A stretch of DNA of 64,000 nucleotides from [Flexibacter] sp. ATCC 35208 (GTDB lineage Bacteria > Bacteroidota > Bacteroidia > Chitinophagales > Chitinophagaceae), in NCBI RefSeq assembly GCF_001975825.1, contig NZ_MTKN01000036.1, positions 1-64,000 of the forward strand, in the 5' to 3' direction. The stretch's first letter is position 1. Each line of letters begins with the position of its first letter. Below are positions 35,038 through 44,230 of the stretch, piece by piece. The translations under genes and the position numbers were made by a program. The notes beneath the pieces are model-generated. The model did no database searches. It worked only from the letters and a program-made list of their open reading frames with translations, and was not told where the DNA came from.

Positions 35038-36318
35038 ATGCATCGTTTACTTAAAAATGCTTCCGGCCCCTGGTTTACCATCTGGTGCCTGATCGCTTCT
35101 TTTGGCACTTACTTTTGTATGTATGCTTTTCGTAAACCGATGTCTACAGGTCTATATTCCGAATACACACTATTTGGGATGGGGTACAAATCCATCCTGA
35201 TCATTTCTCAGGTACTGGGTTATATGACTTCCAAATTCATAGGTATCAAAGTCATTTCTGAACTGCGGCCGGCAGCGAGGGTAAAACTCATTATCGGGTT
35301 GGTCGGGTTTTCAGCTATTGCGCTGTTATTTTTTGGTCTGGTACCTTATCCCTATAATTTCATTTTCCTGTTTTTTAACGGTCTCCCATTGGGTATGATC
35401 TGGGGCGTAGTTTTCAGTTTTCTTGAAGGGCGTAAATACACTGAAGTCCTATCTATTGGTCTCAGCATCAGTATTATCGCGGCAAGCGGTATTTTAAAAA
35501 CTACCTACCTGGAAGTCCATAGTCTCTTTCCAGGTATCTCTGAATTCTGGCTTCCATTTACTATTGGCGCCATCGCATTTCCTTTCTTCTGCTTTTTTGT
35601 GTGGATGCTTTCTGTCATTCCTGCTCCTTCCGAAGCAGATAAAGCACTACGGGCAGAACGACCACCCATGACGCAGGCAGACAAAACAAATGTGCTTCGC
35701 CAATATGGGCCGGGTATTGCCTGTATTATGATCGTCTACTGTATGCTTGCTACCATGCGCGATTTCAGGGATAACTTCTCTGTAGAGATCTGGAATGAAC
35801 TTGACGCACACTGGAACAAAGCTGTCCTTGCCCAAACCGAAGTACTCTGCAGCATTTTTGTGCTGGTTGCGGTTGGCGCACTCAGTTTAATAAAGAATAA
35901 TGAAAAAGCTTTTCATGTAACTATGGGTGTAATCATTGCTGGTATTGGTATGGGAGGTATTAGTACTTTATTATATCATGTACACCTCATCTCTGGATTT
36001 AACTGGATGTTATGGTTGGGCATAGGACTATTCTTAGCATATGTGCCCGTTCAGGTCGCTCTTTTTGAAAGGATGATTGCGCTGTTTCACATCCGTGCCA
36101 ATGCCGGCTATTTTGTATACCTCTGCGACGCCCTTGGCTATCTCGGCAGTGTAGGAATACTCTTCTATAAAGAATTCTTTGCTAAAACAGTGAAGTGGTC
36201 AGATACAATGGCCCAGTTTAGTTGCATCATGACGATAGGTGGAGGGGTGCTCTTGATTACGGGAATGTTGTTTTTTAAAAAACTCTTGTTAAATAAAGAA
36301 ATAAGCTACCAGGATTAA
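35038..36318 (+). CDS. DUF5690-family MFS transporter (phosphonate island)
   Basis: A 426-aa inner-membrane protein with about 12 hydrophobic helices. Early FGTYFCMYAFRKP resembles the opening of organophosphate:phosphate antiporters (GlpT/UhpT group). The family (DUF5690) is common in Bacteroidota and lacks an assigned substrate. It diverges from the phosphonate operon, and a regulator gene follows it, so uptake of an aminophosphonate is the natural hypothesis in the absence of a PhnCDE ABC importer. Its last 30 bp overlap the 3' end of the regulator gene on the other strand. Confidence 0.8.
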   Translation: MHRLLKNASGPWFTIWCLIASFGTYFCMYAFRKPMSTGLYSEYTLFGMGYKSILIISQVLGYMTSKFIGIKVISELRPAARVKLIIGLVGFSAIALLFFGLVPYPYNFIFLFFNGLPLGMIWGVVFSFLEGRKYTEVLSIGLSISIIAASGILKTTYLEVHSLFPGISEFWLPFTIGAIAFPFFCFFVWMLSVIPAPSEADKALRAERPPMTQADKTNVLRQYGPGIACIMIVYCMLATMRDFRDNFSVEIWNELDAHWNKAVLAQTEVLCSIFVLVAVGALSLIKNNEKAFHVTMGVIIAGIGMGGISTLLYHVHLISGFNWMLWLGIGLFLAYVPVQVALFERMIALFHIRANAGYFVYLCDALGYLGSVGILFYKEFFAKTVKWSDTMAQFSCIMTIGGGVLLITGMLFFKKLLLNKEISYQD

Positions 36319-36861
36319 GGCAGTATCCTCCCCGATATTGGCTGGGCGATGCCCCTGTCTGCCATCAAAAAAGATGGAATCACCAGCATATAAGGTATGT
36401 TTCTCATTGTTGATCAGGTACTCGACAGTGCCCTGTACAATATATTTATATTCATAGGCCTCCGTCTTCACCATATTGGTTCTTTTCGCGCCTGGCTTCA
36501 GTTCCAGCATCACAATATCTACCGGGAAGTTCTTCAGGTTGCACGTCATAATGCGCTTATATTTAAACCCTTTTGTCTTTTCTTTTTCGAATTCATAGTA
36601 GTCTTCGCTCCGCTTAACAATCACATGCGATGCGGTCGCCTGTTGCTCGATGCCCTTGAAAAATTCATTCAGGTCCAGGTCCAGCGAAGTAATAATATTC
36701 ATCAATACCAGCAGAGAAGGAATAGTACGGTTATTCTCGATCTGTGAAATAAGACCCTTGCTCACTTCGGCCTTGCTGGCCAGCTCCTGCACAGTGATCC
36801 CTTTAGCTTTACGAATCTCTTTAATCTTGTTTCCGATTTGTATCAGTATATCTTCCTGCAT
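36289..36861 (-). CDS. XRE-family regulator with C-terminal cupin domain
   Basis: A 190-aa DNA-binding regulator. The HTH_3 domain is at residues ~9-62 (IKEIRKAKGITVQELASKA ... ISQIENNRTIPS), and a small-ligand cupin at ~110-185 (MLELKPGAKR ... YAGDSIFFDGRQGHRP). XRE-cupin proteins often sense a catabolic substrate and control neighbouring genes. Position next to the transporter and phosphonate operon suggests it controls them, possibly through the palindromes in 34803-34929. The convergent overlap with the transporter gene is 30 bp. Confidence 0.88.
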   Translation of the reverse strand: MQEDILIQIGNKIKEIRKAKGITVQELASKAEVSKGLISQIENNRTIPSLLVLMNIITSLDLDLNEFFKGIEQQATASHVIVKRSEDYYEFEKEKTKGFKYKRIMTCNLKNFPVDIVMLELKPGAKRTNMVKTEAYEYKYIVQGTVEYLINNEKHTLYAGDSIFFDGRQGHRPANIGEDTALILVAYFFI

Positions 36862-36883
36862 AATATAAGATAAGGCTTCGGAG

Positions 36884-36906
36884 TAAAGATAGAATTTTTA
36901 TCTTTG
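36884..36906. promoter_or_regulatory. Back-to-back -7-like boxes forming an inverted repeat
   Basis: TATCTTTG (36899-36906, plus strand) fits the -7 consensus and would serve the efflux operon. TAAAGATA at 36884-36891 is TATCTTTA on the minus strand and would serve the XRE-cupin gene. The shared AAAGATA / TATCTTT arms make a 7-bp inverted repeat with a 7-bp spacer. Polymerase could occupy only one direction at a time. Confidence 0.45.
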
Positions 36907-36940
36907 CTCTGTCGTGGGAAAATTACGCCTATACATATTA

Positions 36941-37294
36941 ATGGGTCTCTTTACGCTGCATACCCTCTCCTTTGATCAGCTCATGAAGCTACCGGTACTG
37001 GTGATGCACTATATTGAGCATCGCGCACAAGATGGAAATCTGAGCGTGGTGGAGTTTCTTTCCATGCACTATTTGGGTGAGGATGTCAATGACGGTGACC
37101 AGGAACGCGACAACCAGTTACCCTTCAAAAAAGTAAGTACCACAACCGTTCATCAGGTATTCATACCATTTGCCAAAATTACAAATCTCAAAGTACAGGC
37201 GGTAACCAATATCACTATAAAATATCCGGAGCTGGACGACGATCGTCTTCCTAATCCTGCTACCAGTGCCCTTTTCCGTCCTCCACGTGCATAA
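36941..37294 (+). CDS. Small protein of unknown function preceding the RND pump
   Basis: A 117-aa protein. The start at ATG 36941 is preferred; a GTG at 36914 is open but lies only 8 bp from the promoter-like box. The N-terminal MGLFTLHTLSFDQLMKLPVLVMHYIEH is hydrophobic and could be a signal or anchor, but a cytoplasmic form is possible. It contains two His-x(n)-Glu stretches (HYIEHRAQD, MHYLGED) that might bind metal. Similar small genes often precede CusA-type pumps in Bacteroidota. A periplasmic or membrane accessory of metal efflux is a guess from position. Confidence 0.65.
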   Translation: MGLFTLHTLSFDQLMKLPVLVMHYIEHRAQDGNLSVVEFLSMHYLGEDVNDGDQERDNQLPFKKVSTTTVHQVFIPFAKITNLKVQAVTNITIKYPELDDDRLPNPATSALFRPPRA

Positions 37295-37367
37295 CCTCTT
37301 CTTACATATTTCTTAGCTAAGGAAGGCACCCTTCCTGAAATTTCTATTTGATCGAATCTGATATATT

Positions 37368-40300
37368 ATGCTAAATAAAATAATTAGCTTTTCTGTAAAG
37401 AATAAGCTGATCATTGGGCTATTTGTAATAGCCCTTATCGGCTGGGGCACTTTTGAAGTCACCCGTTTACCCATCGATGCAGTTCCCGATATTACGGATA
37501 ACCAGGTGCAGGTACTTACTGTATCTCCTGCTCTCGGAGCCCCGGATGTAGAGCGACTCATTACCTTCCCGATTGAACAATCCTGTAGTAATATACCGGG
37601 TCTGAAACAACTCAGAAGCTTTTCCCGCTTTGGGCTGTCGCTCGTTACTGTCGTTTTCGACGATGGAACCGACATTTATTGGGCTCGCCAACAGATCGCC
37701 GAGCGACTGGCACAGGTACAGGATGCTATTCCTGATGGCATCGGAAAGCCTGAAATGGCACCTGTGACTACCGGGCTTGGTGAGATCTACCAGTACGTAG
37801 TAAGGCCCAAAAAGGGTTATGAAGGTAAATACACCCCTATGGACCTTCGTACCCTGCAGGACTGGACGGTGCGCCGTCTCCTGCTCGGTACACCCGGTGT
37901 GGCAGACGTAAGTAGTTTTGGGGGTGAACTGAAGCAATACGAGATCGCCGTACGGCCAGAACAACTCAAAGCTTACGGCATTAGCATCGCCGATGTATTT
38001 AACGCACTGGAAAAGAATAACGAGAATACCGGTGGTGCTTATATTGAAAAAGGTCCTACCGTACTTTATATCCGAAGCGAAGGGCTGACAGGTAGTCTTG
38101 CAGATATTGAAAAGATTGTTGTAAAGAATCTCACCAACGGTGTACCCCTGCTTATCCGTGATGTGGCAGAAGTACACCTTGGCGCTGCCACCCGCTATGG
38201 CGCTATGTGTTTTAATAAAGAAGGCGAGGTCGCCGGTGCGGTCGTGATGATGCTGAAAGGCGAAAACTCCTCTGCGGTGATCAAAAGAGTGAAAGAAAAG
38301 GTAGCAGAAATACAAAAAGCATTGCCGGAGGGCGTGGTCATAGAGCCTTTCCTGGATCGTACCAAAATGGTGAACAATGCTATTCAGACTGTTGAGCACA
38401 ACCTGATGGAAGGTGCACTCATTGTGGTATTCGTGCTGGTGTTCTTTTTGGGTAATATCAGGGCGGGGCTGATAGTATCTTCCGTAATTCCCCTCTCCAT
38501 GTTGTTCGCCATTATCCTGATGAACAAGTTTGGTGTAGGCGGTAACCTGATGAGCCTTGGTGCGATTGATTTTGGTCTGATCGTAGACGGTACCGTGATC
38601 GTAGTGGAAGCAATTTTGCATCGGTTCTCGCATTCTAAGTTGTCGAAGATTACACAGGAGCAGATGGATACGGAGGTGAATAAAAGCACGGGAACGATGA
38701 TCCGCTCCGCAGTATTCAGTCAGATCATCATCCTCATTGTATATATTCCGATCCTGTCTTTGCAGGGAATTGAAGGTAAGATGTTTAAACCAATGGCATT
38801 TACCGTGGCATTTGCCATATTGGGAGCATTCCTGCTTTCCATCACATATGTACCGATGATGAGCGCCCTGTGTCTGAATAAAAAGCTTTCTCATAAGGCC
38901 TCAATGGCCGATAAAATGATGGTACGCCTGGAACGGTTCTATCAACCGTTGTTGGGACGTGTAATGAACTTCCCAAAGACTATTATTGCAGGTTGCGTGG
39001 TATTGATGGCAGCAGCAGTGATCATACTCGGACAAATGGGGGGTGAGTTTATCCCACAACTGGAAGAAGGTGACTTTGCCGTAGAAACCCGCCTGCTTAC
39101 AGGTAGTAACCTGAAAACGACTATCAAAGCCACGCAGCAGGCCTCTGGTATCTTATTGAAAGAATTCCCCGAAGTAGAAAAGGTCGTGACGAAAATAGGT
39201 AGTGCGGAAATTCCTACAGACCCGATGCCGCTGGAAGCTGCGGATATGATGGTGATCCTGAAAGATAAAAAGGCATGGACCTCTGCAAAGACCTTCCCGG
39301 AATTGTCTCAGAAAATGACAGAAGCGCTCTCTGTGGTACCGGGTCTCAGTGTTGGTTTTCAGTTTCCTGTACAGATGCGTTTCAATGAATTGATGACAGG
39401 TGCCCGTCAGGATGTGGTGTGTAAGATCTTTGGTGAAGATCTTGACTCACTCGCATTCTATGCGAACAAACTGGGAGAGGTCATCCACACCGTGAAAGGC
39501 GCGGTGAATCTTTATGTTGAGAGCGTAACCGGTATGCCACAGATCGTGATCAATTACAACCGCGATGCCATGGCCCGCTATGGCCTTAATGTTAGCGACA
39601 TTAACAGGGTGGTGAATACGGCCTTTGCAGGTCAGCGTGCGGGTGTGGTTTATGAGGGCGAGAAGCGATTTGACATGGTAGTCCGGTTAGCTGGTGAAGC
39701 GAGACAGAACATCTCTGATGTAGAAAACCTGCTGGTGCCTGCTGCCAATGGTATGCAAATACCACTATATCAGGTGGCTGAAATTAAAGAGATCGAAGGA
39801 CCGAACCAGATTCAGCGTGAAAATACCCGCCGTCGTATAATTGTCGGTTTCAACGTAAATGGTCGTGATGTACAGACCATTGTACAGGAGCTGCAACAGA
39901 AGGTAGCTGTGGAGGTGAAATTGCCTTTGGGATACTCTATTGTATACGGCGGCGCTTTCGATAACCTGACAAATGCCAAACAGCGTTTATCTATCGTAGT
40001 GCCGATCGCGTTATTGCTGATCTTCCTGTTATTATATTTCGCTTTCCAGTCTGTGAAACAGGGTTTGCTCATTTATACAGCGATCCCATTGTCTGCTATC
40101 GGGGGCATCTTCGCTTTATGGATACGTGACATGCCGTTTAGTATCTCTGCCGGCGTAGGTTTTATTGCGCTCTTTGGCGTGGCAGTATTGAATGGTATCC
40201 TGCTGGTGAATGAATTTAACAGGTTGAAGAGTGAAGGCTGGCATGATGTACGCCGCATTGTGATCCATGCAACCAAGTCCAAACTGCGTGCGGTATTGAT

Positions 40301-41705
40301 GACGGCATTGGTTCCATCACTGGGCTTTATTCCAATGGCGGTCAGTGCAGGTGCTGGTGCAGAAGTACAGAAACCACTGGCCACCGTGGTGATCGGTGGT
40401 TTGATCATATCTACGATGTTGACGCTTTTTGTATTACCCGTATTATACATCCTTTTTGAAAAAGGATTCCGCTTTTATAAAAAAGGGGTTGCTGTGGGCA
40501 TACTTTTGTTGGTTGGAACAGCTATGAATGCGCAACAAAAGGTGGGCTTGCAGGAATCACTGGATCTGGCGGTAAAAAATAACCTGCATATCAAAGCAGC
40601 GAAATCTGGGGAAGATTATTATGCCATGTTGCGCAAGAGCAGTTTCAATCCTGAGAAGACACAAATTGGTGCGGAATATGGACATATCAACAGTATGGCG
40701 AATGATAACAGGTTCACCATCTCTCAGGGGATTGATTTTCCTACTGTCTACAAGCGCCAGCGTGATCTGGGTATTGCACAATGGCAAATCAGTCAGGCCA
40801 GTACCCGTAACTCAGAGAATGAGCTGAAGGCAAAGGTGAAATCTACCTTCTACCTCCTGCTGGTATTACAGGAAAAACAACGACTGCTTCAAAACGCGGA
40901 TAGCATCTATGCAGCCTTTGTAGCCAAAGCGACCTTGCGACTCAAAACCGGTGATACCGATGCACTGGAAAAAGCGACGGCAGAAAACCAGCGCTTACAG
41001 ATCGCCTCGCAACTGGCCATCCTGCAAACAGACTATAATGCCGCATTACAGTTGTTTGGTGTGTTGCTAAACAGCAGCACGCCTGTGGTTCCAGCGAGTG
41101 ATACCCTGGTATACCACCCGGCAGCACTGCCGGACAGCAATAGTCTGAACAACTCCCCTATCCTGCAATTGCAACAACGACACCTGGATGCGACCAGTGC
41201 CGAATACAAACTGGAAAAGAGCAGAATGCTGCCTTCTATTAATATAGGTTATGCAAATAGCAGCATTATCGGCTACCAGAATGTAACAGGAACTGACAGG
41301 TATTACGGTGGCGGCACGCGCTTCTCCGCAGTCAGTGCAGGTGTAGGCATTCCTATCTTCGGTGGTGCACAGCGTGCGCGTATAAAAGCAGGTAATATCC
41401 TCATTCAACAGCAGCAGCAGGAAATGGCGGCTAATAAACAGCAGCTGGATCAGGAACTGAACCGGGCATTGACCAGCTATTACCGATACCAGGAGCTGTT
41501 AGCATCATATATTTCTATCCAATTGCCCAATGCCGGTATCCTGATCGAAGGTGCCAACAAACGATTGTATAGTGGCGAAAGCAGTTACCTCGAATGGACG
41601 ATCCTGATCAATCAGGCCATCGAAACACGGAGCAACTATTATAATCTGATCATAGAAACAAACGATGCCGCTTTTGACATCGAGAAAATCAGCGGAATTA
41701 ACTAA
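37368..41705 (+). CDS. CusA/CzcA-type heavy-metal RND pump fused to a TolC-like outer-membrane factor
   Basis: 1445 aa. Residues 1-1040 are an HME-type RND permease: opening helix after FSVKNKLIIGL, the porter domains, and the proton-relay helix DFGLIVDGTVIVVEA that separates metal pumps from drug pumps. Residues ~1056-1445 are a TolC-family outer-membrane factor with long heptad-rich helices (LQESLDLAVKNN ... YHPAALP repeats). Between them KKGVAVGILLLVG followed by AMNA/QQ looks like a signal peptide with cleavage after residue 1055. Such fusions occur in Bacteroidota. Expected to export Cu/Ag or Co/Zn/Cd; which ion cannot be told. It is followed by its adaptor gene. Confidence 0.9.
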   Translation: MLNKIISFSVKNKLIIGLFVIALIGWGTFEVTRLPIDAVPDITDNQVQVLTVSPALGAPDVERLITFPIEQSCSNIPGLKQLRSFSRFGLSLVTVVFDDGTDIYWARQQIAERLAQVQDAIPDGIGKPEMAPVTTGLGEIYQYVVRPKKGYEGKYTPMDLRTLQDWTVRRLLLGTPGVADVSSFGGELKQYEIAVRPEQLKAYGISIADVFNALEKNNENTGGAYIEKGPTVLYIRSEGLTGSLADIEKIVVKNLTNGVPLLIRDVAEVHLGAATRYGAMCFNKEGEVAGAVVMMLKGENSSAVIKRVKEKVAEIQKALPEGVVIEPFLDRTKMVNNAIQTVEHNLMEGALIVVFVLVFFLGNIRAGLIVSSVIPLSMLFAIILMNKFGVGGNLMSLGAIDFGLIVDGTVIVVEAILHRFSHSKLSKITQEQMDTEVNKSTGTMIRSAVFSQIIILIVYIPILSLQGIEGKMFKPMAFTVAFAILGAFLLSITYVPMMSALCLNKKLSHKASMADKMMVRLERFYQPLLGRVMNFPKTIIAGCVVLMAAAVIILGQMGGEFIPQLEEGDFAVETRLLTGSNLKTTIKATQQASGILLKEFPEVEKVVTKIGSAEIPTDPMPLEAADMMVILKDKKAWTSAKTFPELSQKMTEALSVVPGLSVGFQFPVQMRFNELMTGARQDVVCKIFGEDLDSLAFYANKLGEVIHTVKGAVNLYVESVTGMPQIVINYNRDAMARYGLNVSDINRVVNTAFAGQRAGVVYEGEKRFDMVVRLAGEARQNISDVENLLVPAANGMQIPLYQVAEIKEIEGPNQIQRENTRRRIIVGFNVNGRDVQTIVQELQQKVAVEVKLPLGYSIVYGGAFDNLTNAKQRLSIVVPIALLLIFLLLYFAFQSVKQGLLIYTAIPLSAIGGIFALWIRDMPFSISAGVGFIALFGVAVLNGILLVNEFNRLKSEGWHDVRRIVIHATKSKLRAVLMTALVPSLGFIPMAVSAGAGAEVQKPLATVVIGGLIISTMLTLFVLPVLYILFEKGFRFYKKGVAVGILLLVGTAMNAQQKVGLQESLDLAVKNNLHIKAAKSGEDYYAMLRKSSFNPEKTQIGAEYGHINSMANDNRFTISQGIDFPTVYKRQRDLGIAQWQISQASTRNSENELKAKVKSTFYLLLVLQEKQRLLQNADSIYAAFVAKATLRLKTGDTDALEKATAENQRLQIASQLAILQTDYNAALQLFGVLLNSSTPVVPASDTLVYHPAALPDSNSLNNSPILQLQQRHLDATSAEYKLEKSRMLPSINIGYANSSIIGYQNVTGTDRYYGGGTRFSAVSAGVGIPIFGGAQRARIKAGNILIQQQQQEMAANKQQLDQELNRALTSYYRYQELLASYISIQLPNAGILIEGANKRLYSGESSYLEWTILINQAIETRSNYYNLIIETNDAAFDIEKISGIN

Positions 41706-41723
41706 CTTATTTAAATACTCAAC

Positions 41724-42857
41724 ATGCGGGATATATTAAACGTTCTTGCAAGCTCACTGATCATCATGACCGGCTGTCACTCTTCATCCGGTAATAAGGA
41801 AACGACCAAAACGAATGCTGTAGATAGCAGCAATATCGTACAATTGTCAGCTATACAGGTCAAGAATGCAGGTGTCATCACCGGGAAGCCTGAACTGAAA
41901 AAGATGCATACCTCACTGAGGGTGAACGGTGTGATCGACGTACCTCCTCAAAACCTCGTCTCTATCAGCATCCCATTGGGTGGGTATCTGAAGACCATGA
42001 ACCTGCTGCCGGGGATGCAGGTAAAGAAAGGACAGGTATTGGCAGTGCTGGAAGATCCGCAGTATGTACAGTTACAGGAAGATTACCTTGTGGCCAAAAA
42101 CAAGCTGACCTTCCTTGAAGCAGATTTTGCCCGTCAGCAGGAGCTGAACCAGTCCAAGGCGAACAGCGACAAAGTATTGCAACAGGTAAAGAGCGACTAT
42201 GAAAGCCAGAAGGTGATCGTACGTTCTCTCTCCGAGAAACTGCACCTGATCAACATCAATCCGGCAAACCTGCAATCATCAAACATTAGTCGCCAGATCA
42301 GCATACCCGCACCCATCAGTGGATTTGTAAGCAAGGTGAATGTAAACACCGGCAAGTATGTAGCGCCTACTGACGTGTTGTTTGAACTGATGGATCCGGC
42401 CGACCTGCACCTGAGTCTCACTGTATTTGAGAAAGACATTTCTCAGATCAGTCATGGGCAGGAAGTGATTGCCTGGTCGAATAACAGCAGTGAAAAATAT
42501 CAGGCGGAAGTACACTTCATTACACAGGGTGTAGATGAAACACATGCTGCAGAAGTACACTGTCACCTGAAGAAATACGATAAGCGACTGGTACCGGGTA
42601 TGTTTATGAATGCTGAAATTGCCTTGAACAATGCGCAGGTAAAAGCATTACCGGATGCTGCGATTGTAAAGTGGCAGGGTAAAAACTATGTGTTCAAAGC
42701 GGATACCGGCTATATGTATACCATGGTGCCTGTAGAACTAGGTGCGCATACTGATGGTTTCACTGAAATAAAAACTGTTTTACCTGAAGGAGAATATGTG
42801 ATAGACAATGCCTATTCTGTTCTCATGAAAATGAAGAATAGCGGAGAGGATGAATAA
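41724..42857 (+). CDS. RND periplasmic adaptor lipoprotein (CusB/CzcB-like)
   Basis: A membrane-fusion protein of 377 aa with lipobox LIIMTGC (Cys17). Features in order: beta-barrel start, lipoyl half (PPQNLVSISIPLGGYL ... MQVKKGQVLAVLED), the alpha-hairpin (residues ~115-175), the second lipoyl half (ISIPAPISGFVSKVNVNTGKYV), then the barrel and membrane-proximal domains. It connects the pump to the outer-membrane factor. It lies 18 bp after the pump gene and ends at a bidirectional terminator. Confidence 0.9.
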   Translation: MRDILNVLASSLIIMTGCHSSSGNKETTKTNAVDSSNIVQLSAIQVKNAGVITGKPELKKMHTSLRVNGVIDVPPQNLVSISIPLGGYLKTMNLLPGMQVKKGQVLAVLEDPQYVQLQEDYLVAKNKLTFLEADFARQQELNQSKANSDKVLQQVKSDYESQKVIVRSLSEKLHLININPANLQSSNISRQISIPAPISGFVSKVNVNTGKYVAPTDVLFELMDPADLHLSLTVFEKDISQISHGQEVIAWSNNSSEKYQAEVHFITQGVDETHAAEVHCHLKKYDKRLVPGMFMNAEIALNNAQVKALPDAAIVKWQGKNYVFKADTGYMYTMVPVELGAHTDGFTEIKTVLPEGEYVIDNAYSVLMKMKNSGEDE

Positions 42858-42865
42858 TAAAAACA

Positions 42866-42890
42866 GGGGCTGGCATTTTCTGCCAGTCCC
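42866..42890. terminator. Bidirectional terminator between the efflux and eCIS operons
   Basis: GGGGCTGGCA pairs with TGCCAGTCCC (one G-T pair) around TTTTC, between convergent operons. The AAA+ gene stop codon abuts the stem. Confidence 0.75.
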
Positions 42891-44230
42891 TAAATTGTTT
42901 TCCCTTCTTTTCCAAACTCCTTCCTGATCCCTGCCAGTATATCTTTTTGTAAGATGGATATATCGCCTCTTTTTAAAGCTGCAAGACAACTATGTCGCGA
43001 TACGTTGATAATAGCCCCACCAGTCATCTCATACTTTTTAGCCACCTCAGATAACAGAGAAGCGTCTTCCATGGTCACATGTGCTGGGAATGATTGTTGC
43101 CAGAGCCGTTCACGTTGTGCAGGCCCCGGTACAGGAAAATAGATCATCGACTGAAAGCGGCGACCAAAAGCTTCGTCTATATTTGCTTTTAAGTTTGTAG
43201 CCAGTACCACCAATCCCGGAAAATCTTCGATCCTTTGTAACAGGTAAGCTACTTCCTGATTTGCATAGCGGTCATTTGAAGAGGTGGTGTTGCTTCTCTT
43301 CCCAAACAATGCATCAGCCTCGTCAAAGAATAATATCCAGTTTTTATTGATGGCCTGATCAAATACACCCGCCAGATTTTTCTCAGTCTCTCCTATGAAT
43401 TTTGATACGACCATGGATAGGTCAATACGGTATACATCCAGCCCGAAGGTCTTACCCAACAGGCAGGCTGTTAAGGATTTGCCGGTACCCGGAGGCCCAT
43501 AAAACAATGCCCGGTAGCCGGGTTTGATTTTGTTACTCATTTTCCAGTCCTGCAGCAGTGTCTGTCCATATTCAACCCAGGTTCTTATTTCATCGACTTC
43601 GGCCATGGTTCGTTCATCCAGTACCAGGTCGTTCCAGTCCAGACCCGTTTCAATTCTTTTGGCAGGAAAGTGTATACTGTAGTCAGGTTTATGAGGTGTA
43701 CCTAAGGTAAAATAACTGAGGTATTCATTCGTTACCTGCAATGCGCCACTAAAGAATGGTTCATCTGCATGTGCGGGTTGAATACGCAGGATATTATGTT
43801 TGGCGAAGAAATGATCGGGTCCTAATAATTGTTGCAAGAGGAATCGCTGTTCCAGCTGATCGCCTGCTATTACAAAAGCGGCAGTTTCTCCGGTAGGCAG
43901 AAAGCCGCCGTGTTGCTGGCCTTTGATACCTCCAAATTCTGTAAACCCTCTATCGTAAGTGCTATTCCTGAGGTAAAAGATATCAAGCAACTGTGGTTGG
44001 ATATGGGGAGCGAGTGCGAGTAATAATAAGATCCTTTCGGGGATGGTGACATTGTAGTGTTTCAGGATCCGCGCATACACTGAATCATCGGAAGGTAATG
44101 CCGGTGGCGCAGGGGAAGAGATAGTACTTTTTTCAAAGTATTGCTGCATGCGTACTTCCAGTACCTCTCTGAGCCACGTAAACTCCTGTTGTAAAACGAT
44201 GGCATTTGAACTGATCAGCAGGGTGTCCAT
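42890..44230 (-). CDS. eCIS AAA+ ATPase (Afp15/Pvc15-like)
   Basis: A 446-aa protein with a single C-terminal AAA+ module. Walker A is FYGPPGTGKSLTACLLGK (about residue 245), Walker B is ILFFDEADALFGKR (about 300), followed by an arginine-finger segment AFGRRFQSM. Residues 1-200 are an adaptor region. Afp15-type ATPases are conserved in eCIS loci and are thought to help assembly or cargo loading. Last gene of the operon; the start overlaps the tape-measure gene by 16 bp. Confidence 0.93.
   Translation of the reverse strand: MDTLLISSNAIVLQQEFTWLREVLEVRMQQYFEKSTISSPAPPALPSDDSVYARILKHYNVTIPERILLLLALAPHIQPQLLDIFYLRNSTYDRGFTEFGGIKGQQHGGFLPTGETAAFVIAGDQLEQRFLLQQLLGPDHFFAKHNILRIQPAHADEPFFSGALQVTNEYLSYFTLGTPHKPDYSIHFPAKRIETGLDWNDLVLDERTMAEVDEIRTWVEYGQTLLQDWKMSNKIKPGYRALFYGPPGTGKSLTACLLGKTFGLDVYRIDLSMVVSKFIGETEKNLAGVFDQAINKNWILFFDEADALFGKRSNTTSSNDRYANQEVAYLLQRIEDFPGLVVLATNLKANIDEAFGRRFQSMIYFPVPGPAQRERLWQQSFPAHVTMEDASLLSEVAKKYEMTGGAIINVSRHSCLAALKRGDISILQKDILAGIRKEFGKEGKTI

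Noticed and set aside
37467..38894. 475-aa minus-strand open frame
   Set aside because: It is the shadow of the RND pump gene: codon-position bias fits the plus strand and the protein has no family-like sequence.
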